NCBI GenBank assembly: GCA_038232415.1
Contig: JBBSHY010000035.1
Coordinates: forward strand, 1-7,426
Direction: 5' to 3'
Origin: JBBRXZ01 sp038232415
GTDB lineage: Bacteria > Patescibacteriota > Saccharimonadia > Saccharimonadales > UBA4665
DNA: 7,426 nt
Part shown: positions 1 through 5,987 of the stretch, piece after piece
How positions within the stretch are numbered: position 1 is the first letter of the stretch
Layout: each line of letters begins with the position of its first letter
Program-made: the position numbers and the translations under genes
Notes under the pieces: model-generated
What the model saw: the letters and a program-made list of their open reading frames with translations, nothing else
The model's database searches: none
Told to the model about the DNA's origin: nothing

Positions 1-92
1 AATACAAATGGCACGGCGAATATGTACTATCAGCTGTAGACATAGCCGGATCCGACTTTGCCGTATTAAGTTTTATAGAAAACGTTTTCTAG
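1..92 (+). CDS. 3' end of an unidentified protein gene (partial)
   Basis: Frame 3 is open from the window edge to a TAG at 90-92, giving a 29-residue tail with ordinary composition (it includes WHGEYVLSAVDIAG and ends FIENVF). The other two + frames read as low-quality sequence (one stops at 37-39, the other is rich in Arg and Cys). The gene converges on the aminopeptidase gene, and their stop codons overlap in CTAG (89-92). Too little is visible to name a family. That it is coding at all is inferred from its protein-like composition and the neat stop-to-stop junction. Confidence 0.5.
   Translation, partial: YKWHGEYVLSAVDIAGSDFAVLSFIENVF
76..91. repeat. 16-bp perfect palindrome at a convergent gene junction
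   Basis: TAGAAAACGTTTTCTA is a perfect inverted repeat. Its right end supplies bases of both stop codons of the converging genes. As RNA it would form an AU-rich stem with a very small loop, followed by U-rich sequence in either direction, so it could act as a weak bidirectional terminator. The palindrome is seen; the terminator role is inference, because the stem has few GC pairs. Confidence 0.55.
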
Positions 93-2695
93 GCTTTAAG
101 ATGTTTTTTGATGGCTTTTAGGTCGCGCTTTTTCCAGGCGGCCTGCCACTGTATAATTTCAATGGCTTGTTTAACGGGGCGTTCAAAGGCCGGACTCATA
201 TGACTTTCAAAAAAGGCGGTGAACTCCGGCAGGAATGACGCATTACTAAAGCCACGGCCGGCATAAATCGGCATGCGGAAGAAGCTTAAATCGCTGCCGA
301 TGTTCTTGACCAGCCACTCCCAGTTACTGGTCAGCCATTCCCAGGTGATCTGTTTGGCGAAACGATTCGAGAAGCTGTAGGCAATCCAGTAAGGAGCATC
401 TTGCAATCGCACCTCAGAGGTGGATATATGTTTTAAGGCACGCCTAATCAGTGCCGGTTGCTCAAAGCCTGTTAAGGCGCCGGCTAGTGTCACACGTTCT
501 TCACTATTGGTGCTGGCATTGTGCATGGCCAGCATTTTATCGAACTCGGCCTTGGCGCCTTTACGGGCAGCAGTGCCGTAAACTACGCCGCGCAGGTCGG
601 GGTGAACGTCTTCAGGCCGTTTCATCGACTGGAAGCGGCGGAGAGCTTCTTCTACGACATGGGGCTCTTCCCCGTACGAAGTTAACCCTAAAATGGTCGG
701 CCGGAGCAGACGATCAAAATGGCTGTCACCAGGTTTTTCTGCCCAGCCTAGCCGTTCTAGTTGTTTGGTTGCTAATTGGCGCACAAAGGGCTTGAGGCCG
801 CTACGGACTCCACCATCGTCCATGACAATCCGGATGCTGCCAATATTACCAGAGATGATGTCCCAAACGACGGTACTGTCTTCACCCGAGTAAGCTTCTA
901 GGAGTTTTAAGCTGTCGACAGTGCTACTATAACCGGCTTTAGCGGCTTCAAAACTATCACTTAACAAGCCCAGACGGTCGAGGTCGTTCAGTTTGCCGGC
1001 TTTAACGGCTTCGGCTAAATTATCCAGATGCTTAGAGTCATAAATAGCCCGGAAGAAACTGGTTCGATTATGGTTAAGCAACAAATTACCGGCAGGTTGG
1101 CCGGACGTGATGGCTTGCTTGGTCTTTTCCAAGGTGACAAAACCCAGATCTTCGCTGGCCAGTAACGGTATGGGCCAAATGGCTGGTTCTTTCTTGGCGG
1201 CCGGGTTCAGATAGAAGCGCTCCTGCTTGAGCTGAGGTTTAGCTATGGCTATCTCCGCACGCACTATGGGATAACCACTTACGGAGGTCCAGGCGCTCAT
1301 AAATTGCTTAATGGGCTTCTTGGAAACTTCTTCCAAAGCTGCCCAAAGGTCCACTGTATTGGTGTTGCTGTAGGCGTGACGCTTTAAATATAATCGCAAG
1401 CCGTCCCGGAAATCATCAGCGCCTAAATAATCGTGCAGCATCAGAAGCACACTGGCGCCTTTTTCGTAACTGATGGCATCGAAGATCGTGCGGATTTCGT
1501 CGGGATGTTTGACTTCCACCTCTATAGGGTGGGTGTGCTCCAAGGCATCGAGTTTGAGTGCCAGGCCTTGCTCCTCGACTATGAACTGCGTCCAAACTTT
1601 CCAGTCCGGGAACAGGTGATCAACTGCCAGGTAGCTCATCCAGCTGGCAAAGCTTTCGTTCAGCCACAGGTCGGTCCACCACCGCATCGTTACAAGGTTG
1701 CCGAACCACTGGTGAGTCAATTCGTGGGCGACAACGTTGGCGACGTATTGTTTGAGGTGCAGACTGGTATTTTTAGGATCCACCAGCAAAGCCTGTTCGC
1801 GGAAAGTAATACAACCCCAGTTCTCCATAGCGCCGCTGGCAAAATCGGGCAAGGCAATAAAATCACATTTGGCTAGCGGGTAGGGGATGTCAAAGTACTC
1901 ATTATAAAATTCCAGTGTTTTTACCGCGCAATCCAGGGCAAACTTGGTATATTTCACATTATCCGGTGTGGCGTAACAGCGCACGAGCGTGCCATCCTTC
2001 GTTTTCGCTTCCAGGTACTTGAGGTCGCCAAATACGAAAGCCAGCAGGTAAGTCGACATCCTCGGAGTAGTTTCAAAAGTAGTGACTTGATAGAGGGGGG
2101 TCGTGGTGCCTGCCTTGGTATTGTTAGCGCTCAGGCCGCCATCTTTGCTGGCATATTGCTTCTGTTCTTTGATCGGCGTGTTGGCGATAACCGTCTCGCC
2201 AACCGGACTGACGAGCGTCAGGTCAAAAGTCGCCTTGGCTTCCGGCTCGTCAATGCACGGAAATGCCTCACGGGCGTGATGGCTCTCAAATTGCGTCGCA
2301 ACCAATTCCTTCTCTTTACCACCGTGCGTGAAAAAGCAGGGATAAATACCATTCATTGGCCGTGTAACCTCCCCCTCAAACTCCATAGTTATGGTGTATG
2401 TTCCGGGGTAAACCATACCTTGGGTATGTAACCGTACTTCGTCAAAACTATTCTGATTATTGATCCGTGCAACTTCCAGCTCCTGATCACCCTTTTTGTC
2501 ATGTTTGATAATTGTCGCTTTAGTAATCTTCAAGCCTTTTTGATGAAAGGTCAGCCTCTGGGCCGGCCGCCCGACTTTTTTACCTTGAATCGTCACTGCA
2601 CCTTTAAAAGTCATCGCATCGCGATCAATATCCAGCCTCAAATCATAATTCTCCGGCCGGAACTGATCAAACAACCGTTTAACTTTCTTACCCAT
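89..2695 (-). CDS. pepN: M1 family zinc aminopeptidase (PepN/ERAP-like)
   Basis: Metal-dependent exopeptidase that removes N-terminal residues from peptides, probably in the cytoplasm since no signal peptide is visible. Numbering from the ATG at 2695 (868 residues): N-terminal beta domain about 1-200; substrate-binding GAMEN at 288-292; zinc site HELTH at 324-328 with the third ligand Glu347 (NESF), giving the canonical HEXXH-X18-E spacing; probable catalytic Tyr410 in SYEKG; an ERAP1_C-like helical domain from about 520 to the end. All catalytic residues are present and the length is normal for the family. The frame is open up to an ATG at 2758, but those 21 extra residues overlap the upstream gene and are unlike the start of the family, whereas MGKKVKRLFDQFRPENYDL begins the beta domain. 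The gene follows the 169-residue ORF by 28 bases on the same strand. No clear Shine-Dalgarno precedes the ATG. The exact subfamily symbol is less certain than the M1 assignment. Confidence 0.95.
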   Translation of the reverse strand: MGKKVKRLFDQFRPENYDLRLDIDRDAMTFKGAVTIQGKKVGRPAQRLTFHQKGLKITKATIIKHDKKGDQELEVARINNQNSFDEVRLHTQGMVYPGTYTITMEFEGEVTRPMNGIYPCFFTHGGKEKELVATQFESHHAREAFPCIDEPEAKATFDLTLVSPVGETVIANTPIKEQKQYASKDGGLSANNTKAGTTTPLYQVTTFETTPRMSTYLLAFVFGDLKYLEAKTKDGTLVRCYATPDNVKYTKFALDCAVKTLEFYNEYFDIPYPLAKCDFIALPDFASGAMENWGCITFREQALLVDPKNTSLHLKQYVANVVAHELTHQWFGNLVTMRWWTDLWLNESFASWMSYLAVDHLFPDWKVWTQFIVEEQGLALKLDALEHTHPIEVEVKHPDEIRTIFDAISYEKGASVLLMLHDYLGADDFRDGLRLYLKRHAYSNTNTVDLWAALEEVSKKPIKQFMSAWTSVSGYPIVRAEIAIAKPQLKQERFYLNPAAKKEPAIWPIPLLASEDLGFVTLEKTKQAITSGQPAGNLLLNHNRTSFFRAIYDSKHLDNLAEAVKAGKLNDLDRLGLLSDSFEAAKAGYSSTVDSLKLLEAYSGEDSTVVWDIISGNIGSIRIVMDDGGVRSGLKPFVRQLATKQLERLGWAEKPGDSHFDRLLRPTILGLTSYGEEPHVVEEALRRFQSMKRPEDVHPDLRGVVYGTAARKGAKAEFDKMLAMHNASTNSEERVTLAGALTGFEQPALIRRALKHISTSEVRLQDAPYWIAYSFSNRFAKQITWEWLTSNWEWLVKNIGSDLSFFRMPIYAGRGFSNASFLPEFTAFFESHMSPAFERPVKQAIEIIQWQAAWKKRDLKAIKKHLKA

Positions 2696-2703
2696 ATCTA
2701 AAT

Positions 2704-2709
2704 ATTGTA
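2704..2709 (-). promoter_or_regulatory. Possible -10 box for the aminopeptidase gene
   Basis: On the minus strand TACAAT ends 8 bases before the chosen ATG at 2695, which would place transcription initiation at or beside the start codon. No good -35 hexamer is visible 16-18 bases upstream, so this is weak. Co-transcription from the upstream gene is the alternative. Confidence 0.25.
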
Positions 2710-2723
2710 CCTTACTATCTGAC

Positions 2724-3233
2724 TTACAGGTATGTACAAACAGGTATATTTGTACCAAGTTTATCTTGCGCTAATTGCCCGGTTTCCTGACGACCTGCTT
2801 CTCCGGCTCGTCCAAATTGCGAGCTAAGGGCACTAAGGTCTAGTCTTGTGAGTGTAATTTGACCATAAGCGCCTACATAACTAAAGTTAAAAGAGCCAGC
2901 ATCACGCAGTCCTCTTTCGCCGCCTATACTTTTCCCGGCTTCCACACCTTCTGTCGCAGCTTGAACTCTGCCACTTAATTCCGTGTCTGGATGATCAAAT
3001 CCTGCAATTAAAATGTCAATATGTTGAGGTTTATAGCCATTTGGTTTCATTTGAACCGCAGGAGCTAATATAATTATGTCTCCGATCCTAACGAACTTTC
3101 CCAGTGTCTGGTGGTATTTGCGTTGATAATGCAACAATGTCTCACTTCCCACTTCACGCGTAAGATCATATATTGACGGTAATTCAGATTTACTAGCTGG
3201 TTGCCTCGGTGAATTAAAATCGGGAGCAGTCAT
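2724..3233 (-). CDS. Unrecognised 169-residue protein
   Basis: I do not recognise this family. The ATG at 3233 lies about 25 bases downstream of a strong sigma-70-like promoter, and the gene fills the space to the aminopeptidase, so it is likely expressed. The protein starts with a Pro/Ser-rich, probably flexible stretch (1-20), followed by a compact region with beta-like hydrophobic segments (VRIGDIIILAPAVQM about 48-62; IDILIAGFD about 72-80; FNFSYVGAYGQITLTRLDLS about 115-134), then a polar tail rich in Gly, Gln and Ala. No signal peptide, membrane segment or catalytic motif is evident, so it is probably cytoplasmic. Its stop lies 28 bases before the aminopeptidase start and they could form an operon, but nothing in the sequence ties their functions together. 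The best Shine-Dalgarno candidate (GAGG) is about 14 bases from the ATG, farther than ideal. Confidence 0.75.
   Translation of the reverse strand: MTAPDFNSPRQPASKSELPSIYDLTREVGSETLLHYQRKYHQTLGKFVRIGDIIILAPAVQMKPNGYKPQHIDILIAGFDHPDTELSGRVQAATEGVEAGKSIGGERGLRDAGSFNFSYVGAYGQITLTRLDLSALSSQFGRAGEAGRQETGQLAQDKLGTNIPVCTYL
2726..2755. repeat. Short direct and inverted repeats between two minus-strand genes
   Basis: ACAGGTAT occurs at 2726-2733 and 2740-2747 (14-base period). GTACAAA at 2734-2740 is inverted at 2749-2755 with an 8-base loop. The cluster covers the last codons of the 169-residue gene, just upstream of the aminopeptidase start. It could be an operator or an mRNA hairpin. No U-run follows it, so it is not a standard terminator. 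Function unknown. Confidence 0.35.
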
Positions 3234-3265
3234 TTCTAAGTGTAAAACCTCATGTTGATAATAAA

Positions 3266-3293
3266 ATTATATCATTTTTATCTTAATTGTCGA
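3266..3293 (-). promoter_or_regulatory. Sigma-70-like promoter of the 169-residue gene
   Basis: Read on the minus strand: TCGACA (3293-3288), a 16-base spacer, then a perfect TATAAT (3271-3266). The expected start near 3259 gives a leader of about 25 bases before the ATG at 3233. The region is AT-rich. It lies back-to-back with the nusA promoter, the two -35 boxes being 7 bases apart. Confidence 0.65.
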
Positions 3294-3300
3294 ATCATGA

Positions 3301-3329
3301 TTGACCTACCATAACAATTAGAGTATATT
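3301..3329 (+). promoter_or_regulatory. Sigma-70-like promoter of nusA
   Basis: TTGACC (3301-3306), a 17-base spacer, then TATATT (3324-3329): four or five matches in each box at ideal spacing. The predicted start is near 3336, about 74 bases before the nusA ATG, so the intrinsic terminator hairpin at 3341-3364 lies inside the leader. Confidence 0.65.
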
Positions 3330-3340
3330 AAGTGTTAAGT

Positions 3341-3364
3341 CCGGCCGAAGTGGTCGGCTTTTTT
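3341..3364 (+). terminator. Intrinsic terminator in the nusA leader (possible attenuator)
   Basis: GCCGA (3344-3348) pairs with TCGGC (3354-3358) around a 5-base loop, or alternatively CCGGCC (3341-3346) with GGTCGG (3352-3357) including one G-U pair. Six T residues (3359-3364) follow directly. No + strand gene lies upstream that needs terminating, since the neighbour is divergent, so the element most likely acts on the nusA transcript itself. Confidence 0.65.
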
Positions 3365-3409
3365 AATGTAGAGAGACAATTTGGAAACTAATAGGAGAGG
3401 GAAAAGAAT

Positions 3410-4600
3410 ATGGATTTAGATATGAAACAACTGGCGGTCGCCATCCGGACGATTGCCGAAGAGAAAAACTTGCCGGAAGATACGGTTCAGGAAGTGGTCG
3501 AGCAGGCTTTAGCTGCCGCTTACCGTCGTGACTACGGTGACCGCGAGCAGGAGATCCGGGTATCGATGAACCTGAACACCGGTGACGTCGACGCTTACGT
3601 AACCAAAGAAATCGTGGAAAAGGTCGAAAACGAGGCCTTTGAGATGAGTCTGAAAGAGGCTCAGACCCGCCGCAAAAATGCCGCCATTGGCGAAACCATT
3701 GAAGTCCACGAAAAGGCCGAGGCCTTTGGCCGGGTAGCAGCTCAGACGGCTAAGCAGGTCATCCTGCAGCGCCTGCGTGAGGCAGAACGAGAGATCATAA
3801 TGGCCGAGTACGAAGATAAAATCGGTACTGTCATCAATGCCACAGTTGCCCGCGTGGAAGGCAACATTTGCCGGATTGATCTTGGCCGCGCCCAGGGAAT
3901 CATGCCGCGCAGCGAACAGATCCAAGGTGAGCGGTACTATCCTGGCCAGAGGCTTAAGGTTTTCCTAAAGGACGTGGAGCGCGGTTTCCGGGGCCCGCAA
4001 TTAGTCGTCAGCCGCGGCAATAAGGAATTTATAGAATGGCTGTTCCGCGGCGAAGTACCGGAAATGGAAAATGGTGCCGTGGAGATTAAAGGTATTGCCC
4101 GGGAAGCCGGTGTCCGCAGCAAGATTGCCGTGGCCAGTACTGTACCGGGCGTCGATCCGGTCGGAACCTTCGTCGGCGGACATGGCACACGGGTAAACGC
4201 CGTAGTTGGTGAAGTCGGCGAGCAGGAAAAAATTGACATCATTGTCTGGGCCGAAGAACCGGTGCAGTACATTACCCAGGCTTTGAGTCCCACTAAAGTT
4301 ACTAAAGTCGTCATAGACGAAAAGAACAAAAAAGCCCGCGTTATAGTACCCGAAGACCAGCTGAGTATCGCCATCGGCAAAAGCGGTCAGAATGTGCGCC
4401 TCGCCAGCAAATTAACAGGCTATGAACTGGACATTGAGGCTGAAAGGGTAGGAGCTACTGCTGATTCCAGTGAAGCTAAGGACAAAGAACAAACTGAAGG
4501 CAAAGTTGAAACTACCGAACTTCCCAAGCAACCCAAGCTAAAAAAGAAAAACGAGCTGGAAAGCTCCCTCCTGGAAGCCATCGAAGAACACGGCGAATAA
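3410..4600 (+). CDS. nusA: Transcription termination/antitermination factor NusA
   Basis: Binds RNA polymerase and nascent RNA, promoting pausing and intrinsic termination and taking part in antitermination complexes. Of 396 residues: N-terminal polymerase-binding domain about 1-130; S1 domain about 136-192 (IGTVINATVARVEGN to KVFLKDVE); KH1 about 198-280, with VSR, VPEMENGAVEIKGIARE, RSKIAV and the GGHG loop at 256-259; KH2 about 285-346, with LSIAIGKSGQNVRLASKLTG carrying the GKSG loop. A charged Lys/Glu tail (347-396) replaces the acidic repeats of enterobacterial NusA. The family match is unmistakable. The ATG at 3410 has a good ribosome-binding site (AGGAGAGG, 3393-3400). An intrinsic terminator lies between promoter and gene, which fits autoregulation by NusA-stimulated termination. 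The usual nusA neighbours (rimP upstream, ylxR or infB downstream) are absent here; the DGR follows instead. Confidence 0.97.
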   Translation: MDLDMKQLAVAIRTIAEEKNLPEDTVQEVVEQALAAAYRRDYGDREQEIRVSMNLNTGDVDAYVTKEIVEKVENEAFEMSLKEAQTRRKNAAIGETIEVHEKAEAFGRVAAQTAKQVILQRLREAEREIIMAEYEDKIGTVINATVARVEGNICRIDLGRAQGIMPRSEQIQGERYYPGQRLKVFLKDVERGFRGPQLVVSRGNKEFIEWLFRGEVPEMENGAVEIKGIAREAGVRSKIAVASTVPGVDPVGTFVGGHGTRVNAVVGEVGEQEKIDIIVWAEEPVQYITQALSPTKVTKVVIDEKNKKARVIVPEDQLSIAIGKSGQNVRLASKLTGYELDIEAERVGATADSSEAKDKEQTEGKVETTELPKQPKLKKKNELESSLLEAIEEHGE

Positions 4601-4621
4601 GCTGGGCCAAACCCATCGCCT

Positions 4622-4641
4622 GTTTCGGCAAAAGCCGGAAC
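4622..4641. terminator. Hairpin between convergent nusA and avd
   Basis: GTTTCGGC (4622-4629) pairs with GCCGGAAC (4634-4641), 8 pairs including one G-U, around an AAAA loop. It lies between the nusA stop (4600) and the avd stop (4671). No T-run follows on either strand, so if it ends transcription it does so without the classic U-tract, or it only protects mRNA 3' ends. Confidence 0.35.
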
Positions 4642-4670
4642 CATACCTGCCAACCGGCCAATAGACGCGC

Positions 4671-5018
4671 TTATAAACTCTTGAGCCAACCACCTAGCAT
4701 ACGTCCGGTTTCCTGTAGTTCGGCTTGCATCTGAAAAAGTTTCGTTTCGTTAGTAAGTTTCAACTCCATGTACAGACGTAATTTCAAACGCAAAGTATCG
4801 AGCTGTGCCTGCGCTTTTAACAGATACACACCTTTATGAGCTTTAGACGCATGCTGGGCTGTCAATAATAATTCCAACAAGTTCAATACTGACTGCTCAG
4901 TGCTGACGCCTAAGCTGTAACGCTGGGCTTTTTCCAGTTTGGTGTTCACTGCGGCCAGCTGTTTGTAAACCTGGTAGGTTTTCTCGATAATAGGCAGTAT
5001 GGCAGAAGTATCAGACAT
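4671..5018 (-). CDS. avd: Avd-like four-helix-bundle accessory protein of the DGR
   Basis: 115 residues, almost entirely helical, with four amphipathic segments (about 5-30, 38-58, 63-88, 90-112) and the C-terminal GRMLGGWLKSL that I associate with the bAvd/four-helix-bundle family (related to 23S rRNA intervening-sequence proteins). In characterised DGRs, Avd forms a basic, ring-like pentamer that binds the reverse transcriptase and template RNA and is needed for mutagenic cDNA synthesis. The RT, template repeat and variable repeat alongside make this role very likely. The start MSDTSAILPIIEKTYQ agrees with where remembered relatives begin. A GAGG lies only 3 bases before the ATG, too close for a good ribosome-binding site. 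Orientation is odd: the gene faces away from the RT gene and overlaps its start by 20 bp, whereas avd usually runs in the same direction as target and RT. Confidence 0.88.
   Translation of the reverse strand: MSDTSAILPIIEKTYQVYKQLAAVNTKLEKAQRYSLGVSTEQSVLNLLELLLTAQHASKAHKGVYLLKAQAQLDTLRLKLRLYMELKLTNETKLFQMQAELQETGRMLGGWLKSL
4963..4991 (+). promoter_or_regulatory. Putative promoter of the RT gene, inside avd
   Basis: TTGTAA (4963-4968), a 17-base spacer, then GATAAT (4986-4991). The -10 box ends 7 bases before the RT ATG at 4999, so the mRNA would have almost no leader. The site lies within the first codons of the oppositely oriented avd gene. Confidence 0.4.
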
Positions 5019-5966
5019 AGACCTCAGTATTACAGCGTTGTGGCGGGCTTGGCAAGCTTTCGAGCGCGGTAAACGAACTTCACCAGCAATCTTAACGTTT
5101 CGTGACCATTTAGAAGATAATCTGCTATCGCTGGCGGGAGACTTACAAACTGGCAGCTATCATCATGGTGGTTATAATTCGTTTGTCGTCCATGATCCCA
5201 AGCGTCGTGAGATTGCCGTCGCTCAGGTTTGTGATCGCATTGTGCACCGTCTACTCTACGACTATCTTGTGCCCATCTGGGACAACTCGTTTTGCTATGA
5301 CGCTTGGAGTTGCCGAAAGGGTAAGGGCTTGCTGAGTGCAGTTGATCGAGCCCAGAATCACATGTGTAAGTACAAACCAGGTTGGCTCTGGCGTAGCGAT
5401 ATCAGCAAGTTTTTTGACAACGTGAGTCACCATGAACTGCGCCAGATTCTCAGAGTAAAACTTTACGGTAGCAATGCCATCAAGTTACTTGACAAAGTGA
5501 TCGCCAGTTACAATGTTCAGTCAGTCAGTCAGTCCACGGTTTGCCCATCGGCAATCTGACGAGCCAGATTTTTGCCAACATCTACCTCAATGAGTTTGAC
5601 CAATTCGTGCTGCATGATCTCAAGCCTTCGGGCTATGTGCGATATGGTGATGACTTTGTGCTCTGGTTTCCTGATGAGTTTTCAGCCCGGAGCGCGCAAG
5701 TAGTCGGCACACAATTCTTGGCAGATGAACTCAAACTCACAGTAAATCCTAAACACGACAGAGTACGACCGACTCGGCACAAGCTGGCCTATCTGGGTGT
5801 TGATATATGGCCAAATGGCAAGCGGCTTAATCAGCGTGCGCAGCAAAGAGCCGTACATAAATTGACTATTCAAAATGCCGCAAGCTACCAGTCTATTACA
5901 TCGCAACATCTACCAGAGCGCTACAAAAAAAGATTTCTGTGGAATCTTTTTGACATTATTGACTAG
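4999..5966 (+). CDS. DGR reverse transcriptase, interrupted by a frameshift at a TCAG repeat
   Basis: RNA-directed DNA polymerase that would copy the template-repeat RNA into adenine-mutated cDNA. The first piece (4999-5559, ending in an in-frame TGA) carries the N-terminal motifs: SDIDLSITALWRAW, LEDNLLSLAGDL, DPKRREIAVAQVCDRIVHRLL, a CRKGKG motif, and WRSDISKFFDNVSH with the first catalytic aspartate, Asp134. The second piece, open in the -1 frame and first recognisable at the TTG at 5541, continues directly with LPIGNLTSQIFANIYLNEFD (the DGR/retron-type motif 4), YGDD with the catalytic aspartates at 5649-5654, and KLAYLGVDIWPNGKRLN. No motif is missing or duplicated. The break falls in the (TCAG)4 tract at 5517-5532; one added copy gives 323 residues, two fewer give 319. 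Avd, TR and VR alongside establish it as a DGR enzyme. It may be phase-variable, freshly inactivated, or an assembly or population artefact. Confidence 0.9.
5027..5055 (-). promoter_or_regulatory. Possible promoter of avd, inside the RT gene
   Basis: On the minus strand: TTGCCA (5055-5050), a 17-base spacer, then TAATAC (5032-5027), whose last base is 8 bases before the avd ATG. The -35 is good and the -10 poor (3 of 6). It is listed because its geometry mirrors that of the RT and target promoters. Confidence 0.25.
5517..5532 (+). repeat. (TCAG)4 microsatellite at the RT frameshift
   Basis: Four exact TCAG copies, then a partial TC (to 5534). The frame before the tract is the RT start frame; the frame after it encodes VHGLPIGNLTSQ. 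The two are out of register by one base. Four copies keep the gene off; two or five would join the frames. The two-copy version leaves six residues (NVQSVH) between IASY and GLPIGN, close to the spacing I remember in intact relatives. Confidence 0.9.
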
Positions 5967-5978
5967 CTGTGTTTTAAT
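5950..5978 (+). promoter_or_regulatory. Near-consensus promoter of the variable target gene
   Basis: A perfect TTGACA (5950-5955), a 17-base spacer, then TTTAAT (5973-5978, 5 of 6). The -35 lies in the last codons of the RT gene (FDIID and the TAG stop). The expected start near 5985 is only about 3 bases before the target ATG at 5988, so the message would be leaderless or nearly so, and independent of RT expression. Confidence 0.65.
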
Positions 5979-5987
5979 GTAGGCATT

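Noticed and set aside
451..2701. Several + strand ORFs (451-795, 1433-1876, 2087-2431, 2501-2701) opposite the aminopeptidase
   Set aside because: They are antisense shadows of a clearly conserved gene, with no family resemblance and no ribosome-binding context.
3509..4689. Minus-strand ORFs opposite nusA (3509-3925, 3937-4380, 4420-4689)
   Set aside because: nusA on the + strand is unambiguous; these have atypical composition and are antisense shadows.
5541..5559. Programmed ribosomal frameshifting or TGA recoding as the explanation for the split RT
   Set aside because: A -1 shift is needed, but the overlap has no slippery heptamer; the sequence is a TCAG repeat. Reading the TGA at 5557 as an amino acid would continue in the wrong frame, since the conserved motifs lie in a different frame.
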